64,000 bases of DNA from Nautilus pompilius (lineage: Eukaryota; Mollusca; Cephalopoda; Nautilida; Nautilidae): assembly GCA_018389105.1 (NCBI GenBank), contig JACATO010002129.1, positions 1 through 64,000 on the forward strand, read 5' to 3'. Every line of letters begins with the position of its first letter. Position 1 is the first letter of the stretch. The translations under genes were made by a program, and so were the position numbers. The notes beneath the pieces were generated by a model. The model was not told where the DNA came from, ran no database searches, and worked only from the letters and a program-made list of their open reading frames with translations. Of this stretch, positions 24,996 to 37,465 are shown piece by piece.

Positions 24996-25034
24996 TTTTT
25001 TTTAAAAAAAAAAAAATAAATAAATAAATAAATG
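24996..25034. repeat. T(n)A(n) tract followed by (AAAT)n
   Basis: Eight T, thirteen A, then about five TAAA units. Confidence 0.9.
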
Positions 25035-25965
25035 CATTCAGAGCTATTAAATGTACAGTATAAAGTGAGAAACGCTTCATTGGTGAGTAAATAGTTATGG
25101 CCGTCGCTGTATCGATAGATTTCGTCTTAACGTTACGATAGTCGATATCAGCGAACACAATCGATATCCGTCTCTAACGATATTAAACAGCGCAGAAACG
25201 TAATTCGGTGATCGTCGTTCTTAGTTCAGCTAGATGAGAGACATCATGAAGAATGAAATACTCGAAATCATACGTAACCAAACTGCCTTCTGAAAATCAG
25301 TTCGGAAGTTTGTTAAACCAGTCACAAAATAGCGGGAGGAAAGTCCGAGACACGAATACGCCGCCTCCATGACAGAGCGCCATCATTCCCGTTCTGAGAT
25401 CGCCAGTCACAGCCATTGTTAGTTTACGTTCTACGCCTTATACTGGGGAAAGTAAGTTTAATGTATAAAACGCACCTGCGCGCGCATTAGCGAGTATCTG
25501 CGAATTATGCCGCGTGTTAGTGTTAATTTATTACAGTGGAACATTAATGTCTGCCTTCTTTTAAAATGTTAAATCACCGAAGTTTAATAATACGAACGTT
25601 CACTCTTTTCGTATAATCTGCTTCTCCTGAACAATGCCAGGTTTATTAATATTTAATTTAAACTATAACCATTTTGCTTGTACATAAACTCGTGCGCGTG
25701 TAGGTGGTTCCCACAGCAGAAAATCGCAATAAAACAAGGACCTACCTTGATCCCGTCGCCATCTCGAAGTGGCTTAGTGACAAAAAAAATCTCAAGTTGA
25801 CTCGCAATATTTGGTTTCCAAGCAACCAACGAAGGTCGGCCCAGTTTAGCAGATAGTTGTAAAACAAACCGAGGGCAGGAAATCTATAACAGTGGAACGT
25901 GTACTGTGACCAACAAAATTATCCTTCTGTTGTTCTCTTTACGTCTCCGACTGGCTTATGTACAC

Positions 25966-25983
25966 GTTGTTGTTGTTGTTGTT
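25966..25983. repeat. (GTT)6 microsatellite
   Basis: Six uninterrupted GTT triplets. Confidence 0.9.
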
Positions 25984-26067
25984 CAAGAGCCGCTTCGGAA
26001 TTTTACTCTCTAAATCGCTATTGTGGTTCTATTATTTATTTTTTCTAGAGCATCGTTTGTAATTATC

Positions 26068-26148
26068 TTTTTTTTTAGATTAGAATTTGACCCCTGACTC
26101 GCCAAAAGGGTGCGATTTTAAAGTAGACGCATTACCGACGGGCGCACC
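26068..26148 (-). mobile_element. tRNA-Arg-like SINE remnant with A tail
   Basis: The minus strand reads GGTGCGCCCGTCGGTAATGC, then GTCTACTTTAAAATCGCACC, a degenerate B-box GGGGTCAAATTCTAA and a short A-rich tail (plus 26068-26076). The left part resembles an arginine tRNA (GTAATGCGTCT, TTTAAAATC). Neither acceptor nor T stem pairs, so it is not an active tRNA. An A tail directly after the tRNA-like part suggests retroposition. Confidence 0.45.
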
Positions 26149-28032
26149 TACTTATTATACGGATAATAGCGGATATGGTCCAATGCGGAATGATATAAGG
26201 TAACAGGAACTGTTTATTGATTGGTCGGCAAATATCTTACTGTGTCGTTTCATTTTTGGGTCAAAGAACACACCGGGGTCGTTTCCAGGCTGGCGACCAA
26301 TAACCCGCCACGCAAGTGAGTTACAATATTAGTACATTAAAATGCTGGAAATCGCGGCTAAAACCTCAGCGAAAGGGTTAATCAGACGAGGTTGTGTTTT
26401 TTTTTTTTTATTTATGAAACGTGTGCACATCTATCTGCAGAATGCGCACCCTGTTCTCCGCTAGGCGGAATTAAAGCTCAAATGGTTCGGCCAGGTTAGG
26501 GATGTTTCGATTAGGCGTCGACACCGAGAAGGATATGTGACTGTTCAGCAGCTTAGTTCTTCTGACCTGGGCGAGCCAAACAAAGACCGGATATTTCATA
26601 ACGCTGAATAAATTCAATTGAAGGTATAGTACAAAGAAGGCAATAGTCTCGATAGAATATACCAGCCCCTGCTACATCGCGGTGACAATTCAGTGCAAAT
26701 AAACTTATATAAAAGTGATCCTTATATTATCTTTAAATATATATATATTGATGTCAATGATGCGGCAGTTGTAATCTCTTTACAGTAAGGAGCGAGTTTA
26801 TTATATGGTGTTCTTGCCTTCAGCCTTTATGCAATTAAATGCCACCCACTTCCAAAAACTGTATGCACTCGATACTTCATCATGATTGTCCATAAACGAA
26901 AACTCCTACTTAACCAGAGACTCTTGGTTTTACTTCGCCCGGTTACGAGACTTACACGTCGCAACAGGGTTATCTCCCCTGCGCTGCTGCTTCAATTTGC
27001 AAAACTTTACGTCTTCTCTATGGAATCAACAACGAAAACATTAGCGTTTTACTGCCAAAAGAAGCATCTTTGTGGAAATAGGTGCTGCTGACTGATCATC
27101 AGCCTCGTAATGCTACGGTAAAGAATAGAGTAGCAGCATAGAGGTTTTCGGATGTTTCGTGGAAAATCAGTTTGGCTTTGTGCACAGTTAATACGACGCC
27201 GAACAAAAGAAATACCACGATATTTTACATTGACGAACAATACCATCGTGCACCCGAATTATTACTGAAGGGTTTCCGTCTCAAACAGAATAAAGCATTT
27301 ATCTAAGTTGTACAGATACCACCCATGCGGAATGCAAAGAATAAGCGGCTGTTGTAAGCATCGTTTGACCAGCGGAGTTCCCAGATGTCGCTTGACTTCT
27401 GTGGGGAGAAATTGGCAGTAAGGGGAGACAAAAATGATGGCACATGATGCAAAACAGCATATACCAGTACACCGGACTCAGTTGCACAAGTCTGCTTTAA
27501 TAAACCAATTTTTAGAATGTTTAGACTTTCCAAACCGGTTACAATGGCCACTACGATTAAATAAATAAACTAGATATTGTTTAATTTCCTTTTAGTTTTT
27601 ATTTGAGTACCGCTAATACATATGTACAATTTAATAATATAAAAATCGCATGCATAATTTACATTTTTTTCCCTACAAAAAATCTGTTCGCTTCTAGACT
27701 TTTGGCTGCTAGTGTACACATAAATGAACTACTTAAACCTCATCAGAACAACCAGGGCCTTTGTATCTATCTATCCGCTGTGTTATTAATGCAAATAACC
27801 AGCATCACCTGATAGATGCGTGAACTGACCAGGCAGATGACTAGCGGACAGTATTAAAGCGAGAGTAACCTTCTATAACTTGTGTTACTCGATGGGATGT
27901 CTCAGCTGTACGTATTAGTGCAGACTGTGGCCAGAACAAAGTGCGCTGGTCCAGAAAAGACCTCCATTACTCATGCAGCACGAAAAGACATTAAAAGTAA
28001 ATTAAATCTGAGAATTTCCCACGTGTACCACC
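26149..28032. other. Unique sequence, no supported gene
   Basis: Poly-T at 26397-26409, AT run near 26739-26749, and a TTATCTCCCC motif near 26970. No frame with splice support. Confidence 0.5.
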
Positions 28033-28103
<71 letters not shown>

Positions 28104-28111
28104 TGATGATG

Positions 28112-28190
<79 letters not shown>

Positions 28191-28239
28191 TGATGATGAT
28201 GATAATAATAATAATAATAATAATAATAATATAATAATA

Positions 28240-28280
<41 letters not shown>
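28033..28280. repeat. Long (AAT)n array with GAT interruptions
   Basis: About 245 bases of AAT triplets with two GATGATGATGAT islands (near 28102 and 28188) and a few AT slips near 28231. The minus-strand frames of Tyr or Ile runs through it are artefacts. The two near-identical interruptions suggest growth by unequal exchange of a shorter interrupted array. Confidence 0.97.
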
Positions 28281-28281
<1 letters not shown>

Positions 28282-28615
28282 TAAAGAATATAAAGTGTCC
28301 ATCAAAGGCAAATTGACAGAATATCATTTAATCAAGGAAAGACTACTGAAACATTTTTGTACGGCTCCAATTAGAAGGCTATGTTAAAACTTATAATTTC
28401 TGTAATATTAAATAAAGGTTTTTACTGTGCAAAATAATTAGTTTTGATAATTCATGTAAAACGACAAAATTTTATATGCTTCATTATGTGCAAGAAAATT
28501 ACCGAAACAAGGTTATAAATAATCATCAGTAAATGATGCTTACACCAGTCCATGAAGAGCCTTCTTTTATTACCAATAGTACGCTATTATGCTAACTTAG
28601 CGTTTAAAAAACGAG

Positions 28616-28634
28616 TTTTTTTTTTTAAAAAAAA
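28616..28634. repeat. T(n)A(n) self-complementary tract
   Basis: Eleven T and eight A, followed by GCAACAACAAAG. Confidence 0.85.
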
Positions 28635-29038
28635 GCAACAACAAAGAATCACAAAAACTTGTTGCTCGCTGTCGTCTCGCGATGTAGATATCGGACGTGG
28701 CGCAGATTCGCGAGACACTCCAACTGATCAACAGATGAAACCGGGATAAAATATTGGCGGAAAGGTTAATTTATGGCTGGTGATGTAGACGTAGCGTACG
28801 TGGAAAACTGTTCCAATCAGTGCAGCAACACCTGGTCAGCTAATCTTTAAGCATGCGCCTGCTTTCGGCCTTGGCTGATCCCTCATCACTTACGGTCTTG
28901 CCCAATCTATCACAGCTGTCTGTCATGCTGATAATCAAGACCAACCCGAACGTCTAATGTAGCCATACGTGACGCCAGGCTATGATGTTTAGAGTATACG
29001 CACCGCCCCATATCCGATACCACTTCTGGTCTTTAATA

Positions 29039-29053
29039 TTTTTTAAAAAAAAA
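29039..29053. repeat. T(n)A(n) self-complementary tract
   Basis: Six T and nine A, followed by CAACAGCAAC. Confidence 0.8.
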
Positions 29054-29675
29054 CAACAGCAACATCGCTGTTCTTTGTAAGCGCAGTATATGACCAGTTC
29101 ATCAATAACATCGCTGCTAGAACATTATTTTGTGCATTTCCTTCCTGTATTTGTGCCGCTACACTTATAGCAATTCATTCAATGCATCAAAGTGCCTATT
29201 GTCTTCGGTGAAAGTCGTTGATAGATTGCCCCCCCCCCCATTTAAGCGAAGTTTCACACGCAGGAAAAAAAATGCATCTTTTCTTAGTATGGCTTCGAAA
29301 CGGTCGGCAGACGTCGATAGTGAATCATAAAACACATTAAACACTAATGCATAATGAGATTCGAGCACGTGTCAGCAGGTACGCGGCACTTCCGCGTGCT
29401 GCCACGAAATCGACTTTTTTTTGTTGTTTTATATTAATTAATGATGCGGAACAGACGCGTAATCTTACACCGAAAACAAGAACCCAGCCCAGGCCATGTT
29501 TACGTGGCATTTACACGAGATTTACCATCTTGTATATTTAATGCCACGTAAAGATGGTCTTATGGCCCTTTTTTGTTAGTCATTAAAGATAATGTAAACA
29601 TGTCGTTTCTTCCACTAAAGTTTTTAAGTTAAAAATAGGAATAGCAGATGTAAATTCGATACATTTTCCCGCTAT

Positions 29676-29710
29676 TTCTTCTTCTTCTTCTTCATCTTCT
29701 TCTTCATCTT

Positions 29711-29783
<73 letters not shown>
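29676..29783. repeat. Compound (CTT)n(ATT)n microsatellite
   Basis: CTT triplets with two CAT interruptions, changing at about 29739 to pure ATT. Compound triplet arrays of this type also occur at 48211-48291. Confidence 0.96.
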
Positions 29784-29784
<1 letters not shown>

Positions 29785-29796
29785 GTTAGCGCAATT

Positions 29797-30012
29797 TTAC
29801 ACGGTAAAGGACTTTTTGTCTTGCGAGTCGATTATCCCTAAAAAGAAGACAAGATCCGACGCTGGCAGCAAATCCATCATTTCCTTTATCAATAAAGAAA
29901 AGACAGTAAATTGCCTGTCATCGGTGCTTTCTCCTCTCGACAGCCGAAGTAAATTGTCAGCGCTAAAAGTTCTTGAAGTGACATTGGACATGTGAAAGCC
30001 GATATTGTTCAC
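29797..30012 (-). CDS. Candidate internal or terminal exon, unknown gene
   Basis: On the minus strand a modest acceptor (TGCCTTTTGACAG, AG at 30014-30013) leads into an open frame with balanced, protein-like composition: NNIGFHMSNVTSRTFSADN, LLRLSRGESTDDRQFTVFSL, LIKEMMDLLPASDLVFFLG. It ends at TAA (29799-29797) or at a weak donor just before it (ACC/GTGTAA). There is no initiating Met. No family is recognised. The residues alternate hydrophobic and polar in a way suggesting helices, but an open frame of 71 codons is not significant by length alone. Confidence 0.22.
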   Translation of the reverse strand: MNNIGFHMSNVTSRTFSADNLLRLSRGESTDDRQFTVFSLLIKEMMDLLPASDLVFFLGIIDSQDKKSFTV

Positions 30013-30981
30013 CTGTCAAAAGGCATGTCAGGGTTGTCGGTGGGCAGGTCTTGATAACGAAAGCTGTGGTGGGCAAGTGGGCACCGAACCACTAGCGGCA
30101 TCTAACTTCGCTCCATCCCTGTTCTTGTTATATTTTCTATGGCTCTCGGTTTCACATCATCGGTGAAAGCGCTATATTGCTGTAAAGATGGAGATAAACT
30201 GCGCATTCACCTGTACTTTCTCTCAATTCGTTTTACAAGACTAAAACATCGATCATTCATCCATATATTCTGCCCCCCCCCGTCTTTTTTTTTCGCGTTT
30301 CTTATAAAATATACTCCACACAAGTCCGCGTTGCGGTTCCGTCTACAAAAGCCACCGGTCAAACCGAACATTTTTACCTGTTTCGGATAAAAATAAGAAG
30401 AGAAAAAGCTTCCTATAACATAATCTTTTGGATCTCTGGTTTGCTTTTCTCTCCCAGTTTATGCAAATTCACTCCTTTTCTGCTCAAACACGAGGATTTC
30501 CTTTTGGCGGCCAGAAAAGAGTATTTAGGGGCTGGCAGAAGGAAAAAGAGGGGGGGGATCGAAGCGAAATCTATATTTATACGGCTAATAATTAATCAGC
30601 CACGCGTACATCGGCGTCGCTGGGCTCGTTTTCTTTGATGGATAATGCCGTAAACATATTATCTTGGCGGTTCCAAAGTTCTGTAACTACTGCTGAGATG
30701 AGGACCGAAGACATGCCCCAGTTTCTTCTCCTCATTTTGTTGTTGTTTTCGTCGTGATGCCACTTCGTTCTTTGGTTGATTTCTAAGATAAATCAAACTG
30801 TCGGTGTTCGTAGAAAAGTGCGCGATCGGCCGTGGTGACTGTTTGCCTGTGAGGTGATAAATGAGCTCAAATATAGGGGTTAAGGCGGGCCGACTTCCTC
30901 CACGTGAGATTTACCAAAGGGATTTCTTCGGAGCTCTGATTTTAAAGAAAAGCAAGCAAGATCTGTGCACACGCTATTATA

Positions 30982-31001
30982 TTTTTTTAAAAAAAAAAAA
31001 A
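30982..31001. repeat. T(n)A(n) self-complementary tract
   Basis: Seven T and thirteen A. Confidence 0.85.
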
Positions 31002-33621
31002 TAATCTTTATCTTTCTCAGCTCAGTTTTCCTTTTGAAATAAGCACCAAAACCGCTGCCTTTCGGATTGCGAAACTTCTCTGGGTTGTTGCAGTTCCGTC
31101 GCTCGCCAATCGGGGGGGCTCCACCAACAACATCACTTCAGAAACAGTCAAAACCTCTCGGAGCCGACGTTACTCGAACGAGAAAGTGAGGACCGGTCAT
31201 AATAAACTATCGGTGACACTTTTACAAAAACGTCTAAATTTGCAGCCAATTTTTGGGAAAGAAATATATGAAACAAATCCACGTGTGCGCGATAACATGG
31301 CGCCCAGGGAGAAATAAACTTATTAAATTCTCCTCTTCGCCAAAAAAATATGAGACTAAAACAGTCATTTTCTTATCATCGCATAACCACGGCCGTATTC
31401 TTTTAACTTTTTTCCCTGGAATTATCAGGAAAAAATTCAAATTTTTATTTGCCTAAATTTTTCTTTAAAATAAAAAAAAGAAACGCGGCATCCTGAAAAT
31501 AGAAACTTAAATTAATTCTGTTTTTCGTACATCAAACTTTAAATTGCACATTCTGCGACTTTTTAAAGGGGGCGACCAAAGCTGGTTGTTACAACGCCCG
31601 TAATTCGTAGTTAAATGTATAAACGAGGCTATAATGGACGTCGTATGGTTGGACCTTTTGACGTCGATCATAGTTGAATTATGAGTTTGATTATGAATTA
31701 CTGGTGTTATAGAAACTTGCTCCTGTAACAAGCAACCCCCGGTCTGTCTCCCCCATACCCGTAGAGACTTCACAGCTGTTGAGGAACAGTTATTTGAATA
31801 GAAATAAAAAGCGAATTAGTTTACATTCACTGAGATATGGACCAAATAATTCGATCGTTATCAATAATAATAATAATAATTTTTAGCTTGCTTATTAAAA
31901 AAAACACAAAAACCATGTCCCCCTTAGGTGTCATCGGAGAACACCGGCAAAGTTGTATTTAAATCTGTCAGGGACTTACATTTAATCTTTTATTTTCCGT
32001 TTGGTTTTTGTTTTTATCGTACACTAGCGCCTATAAGGGAGGCAACCCTGGTTTAAAAAAAAGGTAGCGTAGTGCTGCGAATGCCCGCCAGGAAACTATG
32101 CCTATTCCTGGCGCTTTCCGACTTCGGCAAGATCCCCCCTTAATGGCATGATGGATCCTCGTTCGGATAGAAATTGGAAGTTCGATAGCTAACGGCGGGC
32201 GGGGGAGCAGAACTTGTGAGCGCCAGGCCCATTAGTAAAAGACGGGAAAAGCTGTTTAAAATCAATACTACATACATAAACAGCATAAAATAAATAAATA
32301 AATACGGATTTTCAATTCCGTGTGTCTTTAAAAAAGGTTTAATCGCATTAATCAAAGACATTTTTCTCATCAAAGGAATATTCAAAGTTTTTAACTTTAT
32401 TTTCATATTACGGGCATTGTTCTCTCTTGAATCATCCAAAACTAATTGAGTGATTTCATATTAATAAAATATCAATTAGGGTGGTCAATAATGGCTAAAA
32501 CGTGCATTCACATGTCGCTTTTCTATAATTTATTGTTCCCCGTCTCCAAAAGCTAATAAATCTTTTGCCGATCTTTTCTTTTTTGTATTTATTAATTTTA
32601 CTGATGTAAAGCGGCCGCTACATCTGAAGAATACACTATAAATTAAATTCAAAAAAACCAGCTAATAATGTATTAAAATATTACTTTATTAACTATAGGA
32701 TTATTGCACTTATAACAATGTTTTGAAATTAGATATCTATCTTTTCATTTGATATTTATTTTAGAGTGAATTATACCGCTAAACAGGTGACCTCTTCGAA
32801 TCAAAGCCGTTTTCTTGTGAGCCTCCACTAAGTTACGAACACAGGATTTGCACCCAACTGCCCTTCAGATCTGAATCATTCAATACATGTAGAACCATAG
32901 AGGCTGTGGAGCACAGTACGCTCCTTATAAATATAATCCCTTATAACGAAAATTCTCCGACCCTACGAGTTTTGCATTACGAGGTGTGGTGAGTAAATAT
33001 ACAGCCAGTTCAATACAAATACTGACTGCTGCTGCTAGACGCGCCTCGCTTTCGATTTGAAAAGGAGTTCAGTACAATCTCTTTTACACCCGCTATCATA
33101 AAACTTACCAAATCTGATCCTTCGCTGTTGTTATCAAAGAAATTGGTCCCCCCCTCAAACTTTGATCAAGCTTCCACAAGTAAAACCAAATATTTAAGTT
33201 AGTTCTTTTAATTATCTTTATATGGATTCCTGTCTCCTTAAGGCAACTGGTATAAACGAAAGTAAAGTAATTAGTAACGAACAATAAAGGCTTCAGAAAA
33301 AGAATTCTTTTAGTGTTCAGATAGGTTGAACAATTCCAACGAAAATAAGCGAAACGCAGGAGTTCAGTTCCGCGTAGAAATTGTAGCTTCGCTCCATCCG
33401 TTGGGATTCGTTCGGTTAACAGAGAGACATAGTTTAGTCTTTGAAAATGAGAAGAAGTTTTTCATTTTTTTTGTAATAAACCTTAAGTCTGAGATTAACT
33501 TCAAGGGACTTCAATGACACTTTTAAAACATGTTTGAACGACATCATAGCTTTATTGTAAAAAACAACAGTTTTGGGCGTTACAGCTGGGCAAGATAATG
33601 TGCTGAATGGATGCACAATTC

Positions 33622-33629
33622 TGACGTCA
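33622..33629. promoter_or_regulatory. Isolated perfect CRE palindrome TGACGTCA
   Basis: Context ATTCTGACGTCACTAC, in AT-rich unique sequence. Confidence 0.3.
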
Positions 33630-34410
33630 CTACTTTTATACTCTCACTTTAAGAGCGCAAAAAAAGTAATGGATTCTTTCCGTGGCGTCGATATAAATTA
33701 AAAAAAATGATTTCAATTTATTTTTAATGTGGATACTTTTTCCAGAGAACTTTGCCAAAGTTTTCGCATTGCAACCGCCCTCTACTTTCATAATTAGTAT
33801 ATATATTAAAATTTGGATACCCTGGCGAGCAAAGATCTCATTCTTCGGTTTCACAAATAAAAACAAGAGAAGGCAACTGAGAAGAAGAGGTATCCGTTAA
33901 AGTGAAAGTATGAATAGTTTTGGTACTCTACAATAAAAGATGGCATTTAGAACTAAGACAAATCGAATTCCATTCATTGTAAATTGTCCAGACGTTTATA
34001 TATCGCGAGGCCATAACACCGAAAATCCGGACCTACAAGGCCTGGCGCTGCCGCTTGTTATTGACCTTGAAAATGGCACTCCGAATATCGAAAGCACAAG
34101 ACTTAGCTGAACGGTTTAGTTTTAGCTTCAGTCTGACCCGCCATCATCGTTGTCCCCTTGCTCACCGAATCATAAGGCCTCACCTATATAGCTTAGCGTT
34201 CCGTGGATGACGATGGTGATAATGGTGATATCTTCTTGCGAGTGCTTCGAGCATTGATTTTAGTCAGCAAATTCGCATTTTAAAAGTTTTGCTGAGCTCT
34301 ATATGTAGAATAAACCAAAACACGGTACAGTGTTTAAAAAAATTCTTTCATCTGAGCAATGGCGTAACGGTAGGTATCGACGCGACTAAGGAGGCTGACC
34401 GGACCGGATG

Positions 34411-34418
34411 TGACGTCA
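34411..34418. promoter_or_regulatory. Isolated perfect CRE palindrome TGACGTCA
   Basis: Context GGATGTGACGTCAACC, within a locally GC-richer 100 bases. Confidence 0.3.
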
Positions 34419-34790
34419 ACCTCATCGTTCGCTTCGTCACTCCAGGGGGGTGTGAGAGATTCATCTACGACTACACGTGACTGAGTTGTGTTATGCATTT
34501 CCCGAGTTTAATTCAAAACAGTAATCAGTTTTAAAACAAGGAACATCTCTTCGTTCGTTATTAGTCTCCACATATGCTGCTGCATGCATCTTTAACTAAA
34601 ACATTAAATCGTTCATGCGAGAAAGGGGGGAGGAGGAATACTTACAGTGTGTTGGATGATTGCACCATACCAGAAAACGATGTGATTTGACGGTACACAC
34701 CCGTAACTGTCCCCAACGGCCCTTTATGAAACTTGAGGAACTACGATGTACAAATCGGAGCCATAGGAGCGGTGACGCAGTAGGAGAGAC

Positions 34791-34990
34791 CGGGGCTGGC
34801 TGTTGTCTCTGTATAAAGACTTTCTATAAGAAATTCTTCCAGATAAATTGAAGAGTAAAGTATAGATTCATTTCCAATGGTCAAATTCTTAATACAGCTT
34901 TTAATAATGCCTAGACAAATTTGTTTTCTTGAGACAACGACCTGCCCACACCAGGGGCTGATTGTCTCGGAGGGGCGGAGCTGTTTGTCC
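34791..34990 (+). repeat. Dispersed repeat family R2, copy 2
   Basis: Same family and orientation as 18547-18750. Both copies start in CGGGGCTGG and end in a G-rich stretch followed by GGAGCTG and TTGTCC. The shared ends help define the element as about 200 bases. No target-site duplication was recognised. Confidence 0.85.
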
Positions 34991-35415
34991 AATTTTAAAT
35001 GCAACATAATTTAGATTTGCTTTATTTGTAATAAAAAGTTGTCCCTTTTTTTTAGAAATTAATAAGAAGTTAAAAATTAATTAGTTTCAAACATTTATGC
35101 ATATACTGAAACCTTAACTGTGTTGCTGGATATAGACTATAAACTATATTTAAAGCCGACTTCCCCCCAAACCGAACATGAACTCGAGGATGGCTGTCAC
35201 AATTTCAGAACATCACGTGACAACCGTCCGAATTCGAGACTTACAAAGAAAAAGGGCGTACGGCTATAAACTGCGTAATCGAATAATGTACGACTACTGT
35301 GTATCAGTCACCTACATTTGTTTATCTAATTCTAATGTATAACCTACTTGAAGTAGAAGCAAGTAAAACTGCATCAATGAAATTTTAAAATTAACTACCA
35401 TCCGCGAGCTGTCAT
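34991..35415. other. AT-rich unique sequence
   Basis: Nothing recognised apart from a poly-T tract near 35048. Confidence 0.5.
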
Positions 35416-35628
35416 GGCGGCGGACTTCTTGCGACTGGTCGATACTGCACGTTAAACATGATGATCTCCTAACAAGCTTTAATCAGTGTGACAGCCAGTG
35501 TCGGTCCTCTATGCTATACCTGGTACAGGTAGGCGGCGGATGCTCGATACTGCACGCTAAATTTGACGTTCTTTTAACAAGCTTTAATCAGTGTGACAGC
35601 CAGTGTCGGTCCTCCATACTATATCTGG
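35416..35628 (+). repeat. Tandem duplication of about 105 bases
   Basis: Two imperfect direct copies, 35416-35523 and 35532-35628. The CGATACTGCACG and AAGCTTTAATCAGTGTGACA blocks recur exactly 105 bases apart, while the GGCGGCGGA block at the left recurs 116 apart because of an indel. The blocks CAGCCAGTGTCGGTCCT are also shared. Function is unknown. Confidence 0.9.
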
Positions 35629-36918
35629 ATCTTGCGAAAACAAAAATATAGATCAGCGGAATAACGTGCCAGCATCCGTTATTAGAAGTAAATGTTGGAG
35701 AGGCTGGAATCACATCGATAACAGCTGATCGAAGTGTTTTTTACGTCCGCTACGCAGTTTCCTAAAACATCAGTCTCTACCAGATCTGCATAAAATACGT
35801 ATCTTCCACAAACCTCCCAAGCGTTACTTAACTTTAGTATTTGAAGTTGTTGATTATCACGCAAACCTCTGCCGTTATCGTATCTACTTTTGTGGTTAAG
35901 GAAATATCCAAGCGATGGCTTTATCTTGCGGAAGAGCAGATGTCTATGACAGTTCACTAGGCAAGAAAGCGAATCGACAAAGACATCGTGCAATTTGTTC
36001 CTCATCGGAAAGCATGCGCCCAATAACAGAACAATAACATGTGAAGATCGTTTCGTATTAAAATGTATCCATTTACTTTCTCTTTTACTTCCCCGACGTT
36101 AAGAACAGGCATAATCTTAAATAAGAGTTACAAACAAGGGAGATAAGCTAGGTTGTTTGTAGCGATGCCAGTTTTCTTCAATATACGTCTTACCCAATAA
36201 ATGTGTCAAACCTCGCATTACGGAAATTACATATGGCTTTTGAAATTGTTAATTGTAAAAAGTTATTTATTGATTTCTCTTTTATTATTTCACCAAATAC
36301 AAAAAAAAAAGAGAGAAAGAAATCAAAATAGATGTAGATGTCCTTGTTGTTTCACAGTAACTGCGACGAAACGTATTTCTGAAATACTGATCGAATTTTG
36401 TAAATTAAGTTTGTCACTAACTTTTTTGTACTTGTCAGTAAGACTATTAGTACATACAAGAAAACGGGAAAAGTCTACTCAGAATCAAGCACCGTAATAT
36501 CTCTCTTGGGGATGGAGTGGGAGGGGCGAAAACCCATGTTTACAAGGTAAACAACACTGGTAATAAAGCTGTCCGCTGGGAAGCGTCATGATAGTCCGGG
36601 CACTTCCAGCTTTGGCAGGGTCGTTCTAAACAGGGGTCGCCATTTTCAAGTGTGGGACGGGGAGACGAGCGAGAAGTAACCGTGTCGGGGAGATTCGCCA
36701 GACCAAACCGTTTCCACGGTAAGCGAACTCGGGCCATCGATCATAGTAGAAAGGTAGTTTGGTAAATGGACGACTGCGCCCATACACCGGCGGTGTACTG
36801 CATAAATGTCTCTCCATCGCTCCTCGGTCAGTCTAAACACGGAACTGGCGGAATATATCGCCACGAAACAGGCAAACAGCGGAGGTGGAGCCCAGGCCCA
36901 ACCGTGAGGGATCCTTAC
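35629..36918. other. Unique sequence, no supported gene
   Basis: Holds an ACAAGGGAGATAAGC motif near 36131. The 36520-36918 part is GC-richer and lies downstream, on the minus strand, of the donor described in the next entry. Confidence 0.4.
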
Positions 36919-37033
36919 CTTTCTCAACAAAGTCACCGACAAGATCCGTGACGAGGCTGGAAGTTTGGAAACCAATTTTAATAGTAAACGGCCAAAGCAG
37001 CAACGCCGCCGTGCCTCTTATCCAAGATTTTAA
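36919..37033 (-). CDS. Candidate exon ending in a consensus donor
   Basis: On the minus strand the sequence GTTGAGAAAG is followed by GTAAGGATC (GT at 36918-36917), a strong donor match. One frame in front of it is open for about 37 codons and reads IGFQTSSLVTDLVGDFVEK near the donor. The 5' limit is uncertain: the nearest AG in frame follows a poor pyrimidine tract near 37034. No homology is recognised. The call rests mainly on the donor and is tentative. Confidence 0.15.
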
Positions 37034-37465
37034 CTAATCTGTAATCCTATTATTATCTTGTTAAAGAAAGAAAAGCTTTCGAGATGTCACTTATTACTCT
37101 GACCGAAAAACTGTTCTACGACTACGCAGAAAACTTCGAAAACAACCCATTTTTGCAGTATTCGTTGGTATTTTTGCCCCAATAAATTTTATTGGGCCGG
37201 GGTGTAACACAGATGTACATTAAAGAACCAGACTTCATTTCCGTCACCAAGTAAAATTAAATGTCTTCGTACAACAAACAGTCACGATCCTGATGTACCA
37301 ATATCTTCAGTATCCTGGCTAATAGTAGTAGTGTTATCTATACCAAAATCTTTCGAATCCTACTTTCTAAATTAACCCGTTACTGTCGATCACCTCTCCA
37401 GATGCGGTCGACAGTACTCCTTTACTAGCAGTTTTCACCAAATCCGTCAAGAGGAGACAGAGAAA
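37034..37465. other. Unique sequence, no supported gene
   Basis: Nothing recognised. Confidence 0.5.

Larger units (their letters stand above)
24906..26067. other. Unique sequence, no supported gene
   Basis: Includes the T8/A13 plus AAAT run (24996-25034) and a GTT run (25966-25983). On the minus strand ATGGCGACGGGATCAAG runs into GTAGGT (GT at 25745-25744). That would be a good start context plus donor, but it encodes only six residues and has no other support, so it is not called as an exon. Confidence 0.4.
28281..29675. other. Unique sequence, no supported gene
   Basis: AT-rich to 28600, then mixed. Holds two T(n)A(n) tracts (28616-28634, 29039-29053), each followed within a few bases by CAACAAC or CAACAGCAAC. 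Confidence 0.5.
30015..34790. other. Mostly AT-rich sequence, no supported gene
   Basis: Includes T7/A13 (30982-31001), a short AAT run (31864-31879), and two isolated CRE palindromes (33622, 34411). At 33113-33112 the minus strand has TTG/GTAAGTTTT after a short protein-like frame (FFDNNSEGSDL), but a stop and no acceptor lie just upstream, so it is not called. Confidence 0.45.

Noticed and set aside
25744-25762. Six-residue start exon with donor (minus)
   Set aside because: Good start context and GTAGGT donor, but such pairs occur by chance and nothing else supports it. Similar cases at 34645, 57555 and 61832 were also dropped.
27971-28327. Tyr- and Ile-homopolymer frames
   Set aside because: Translation of the AAT microsatellite.
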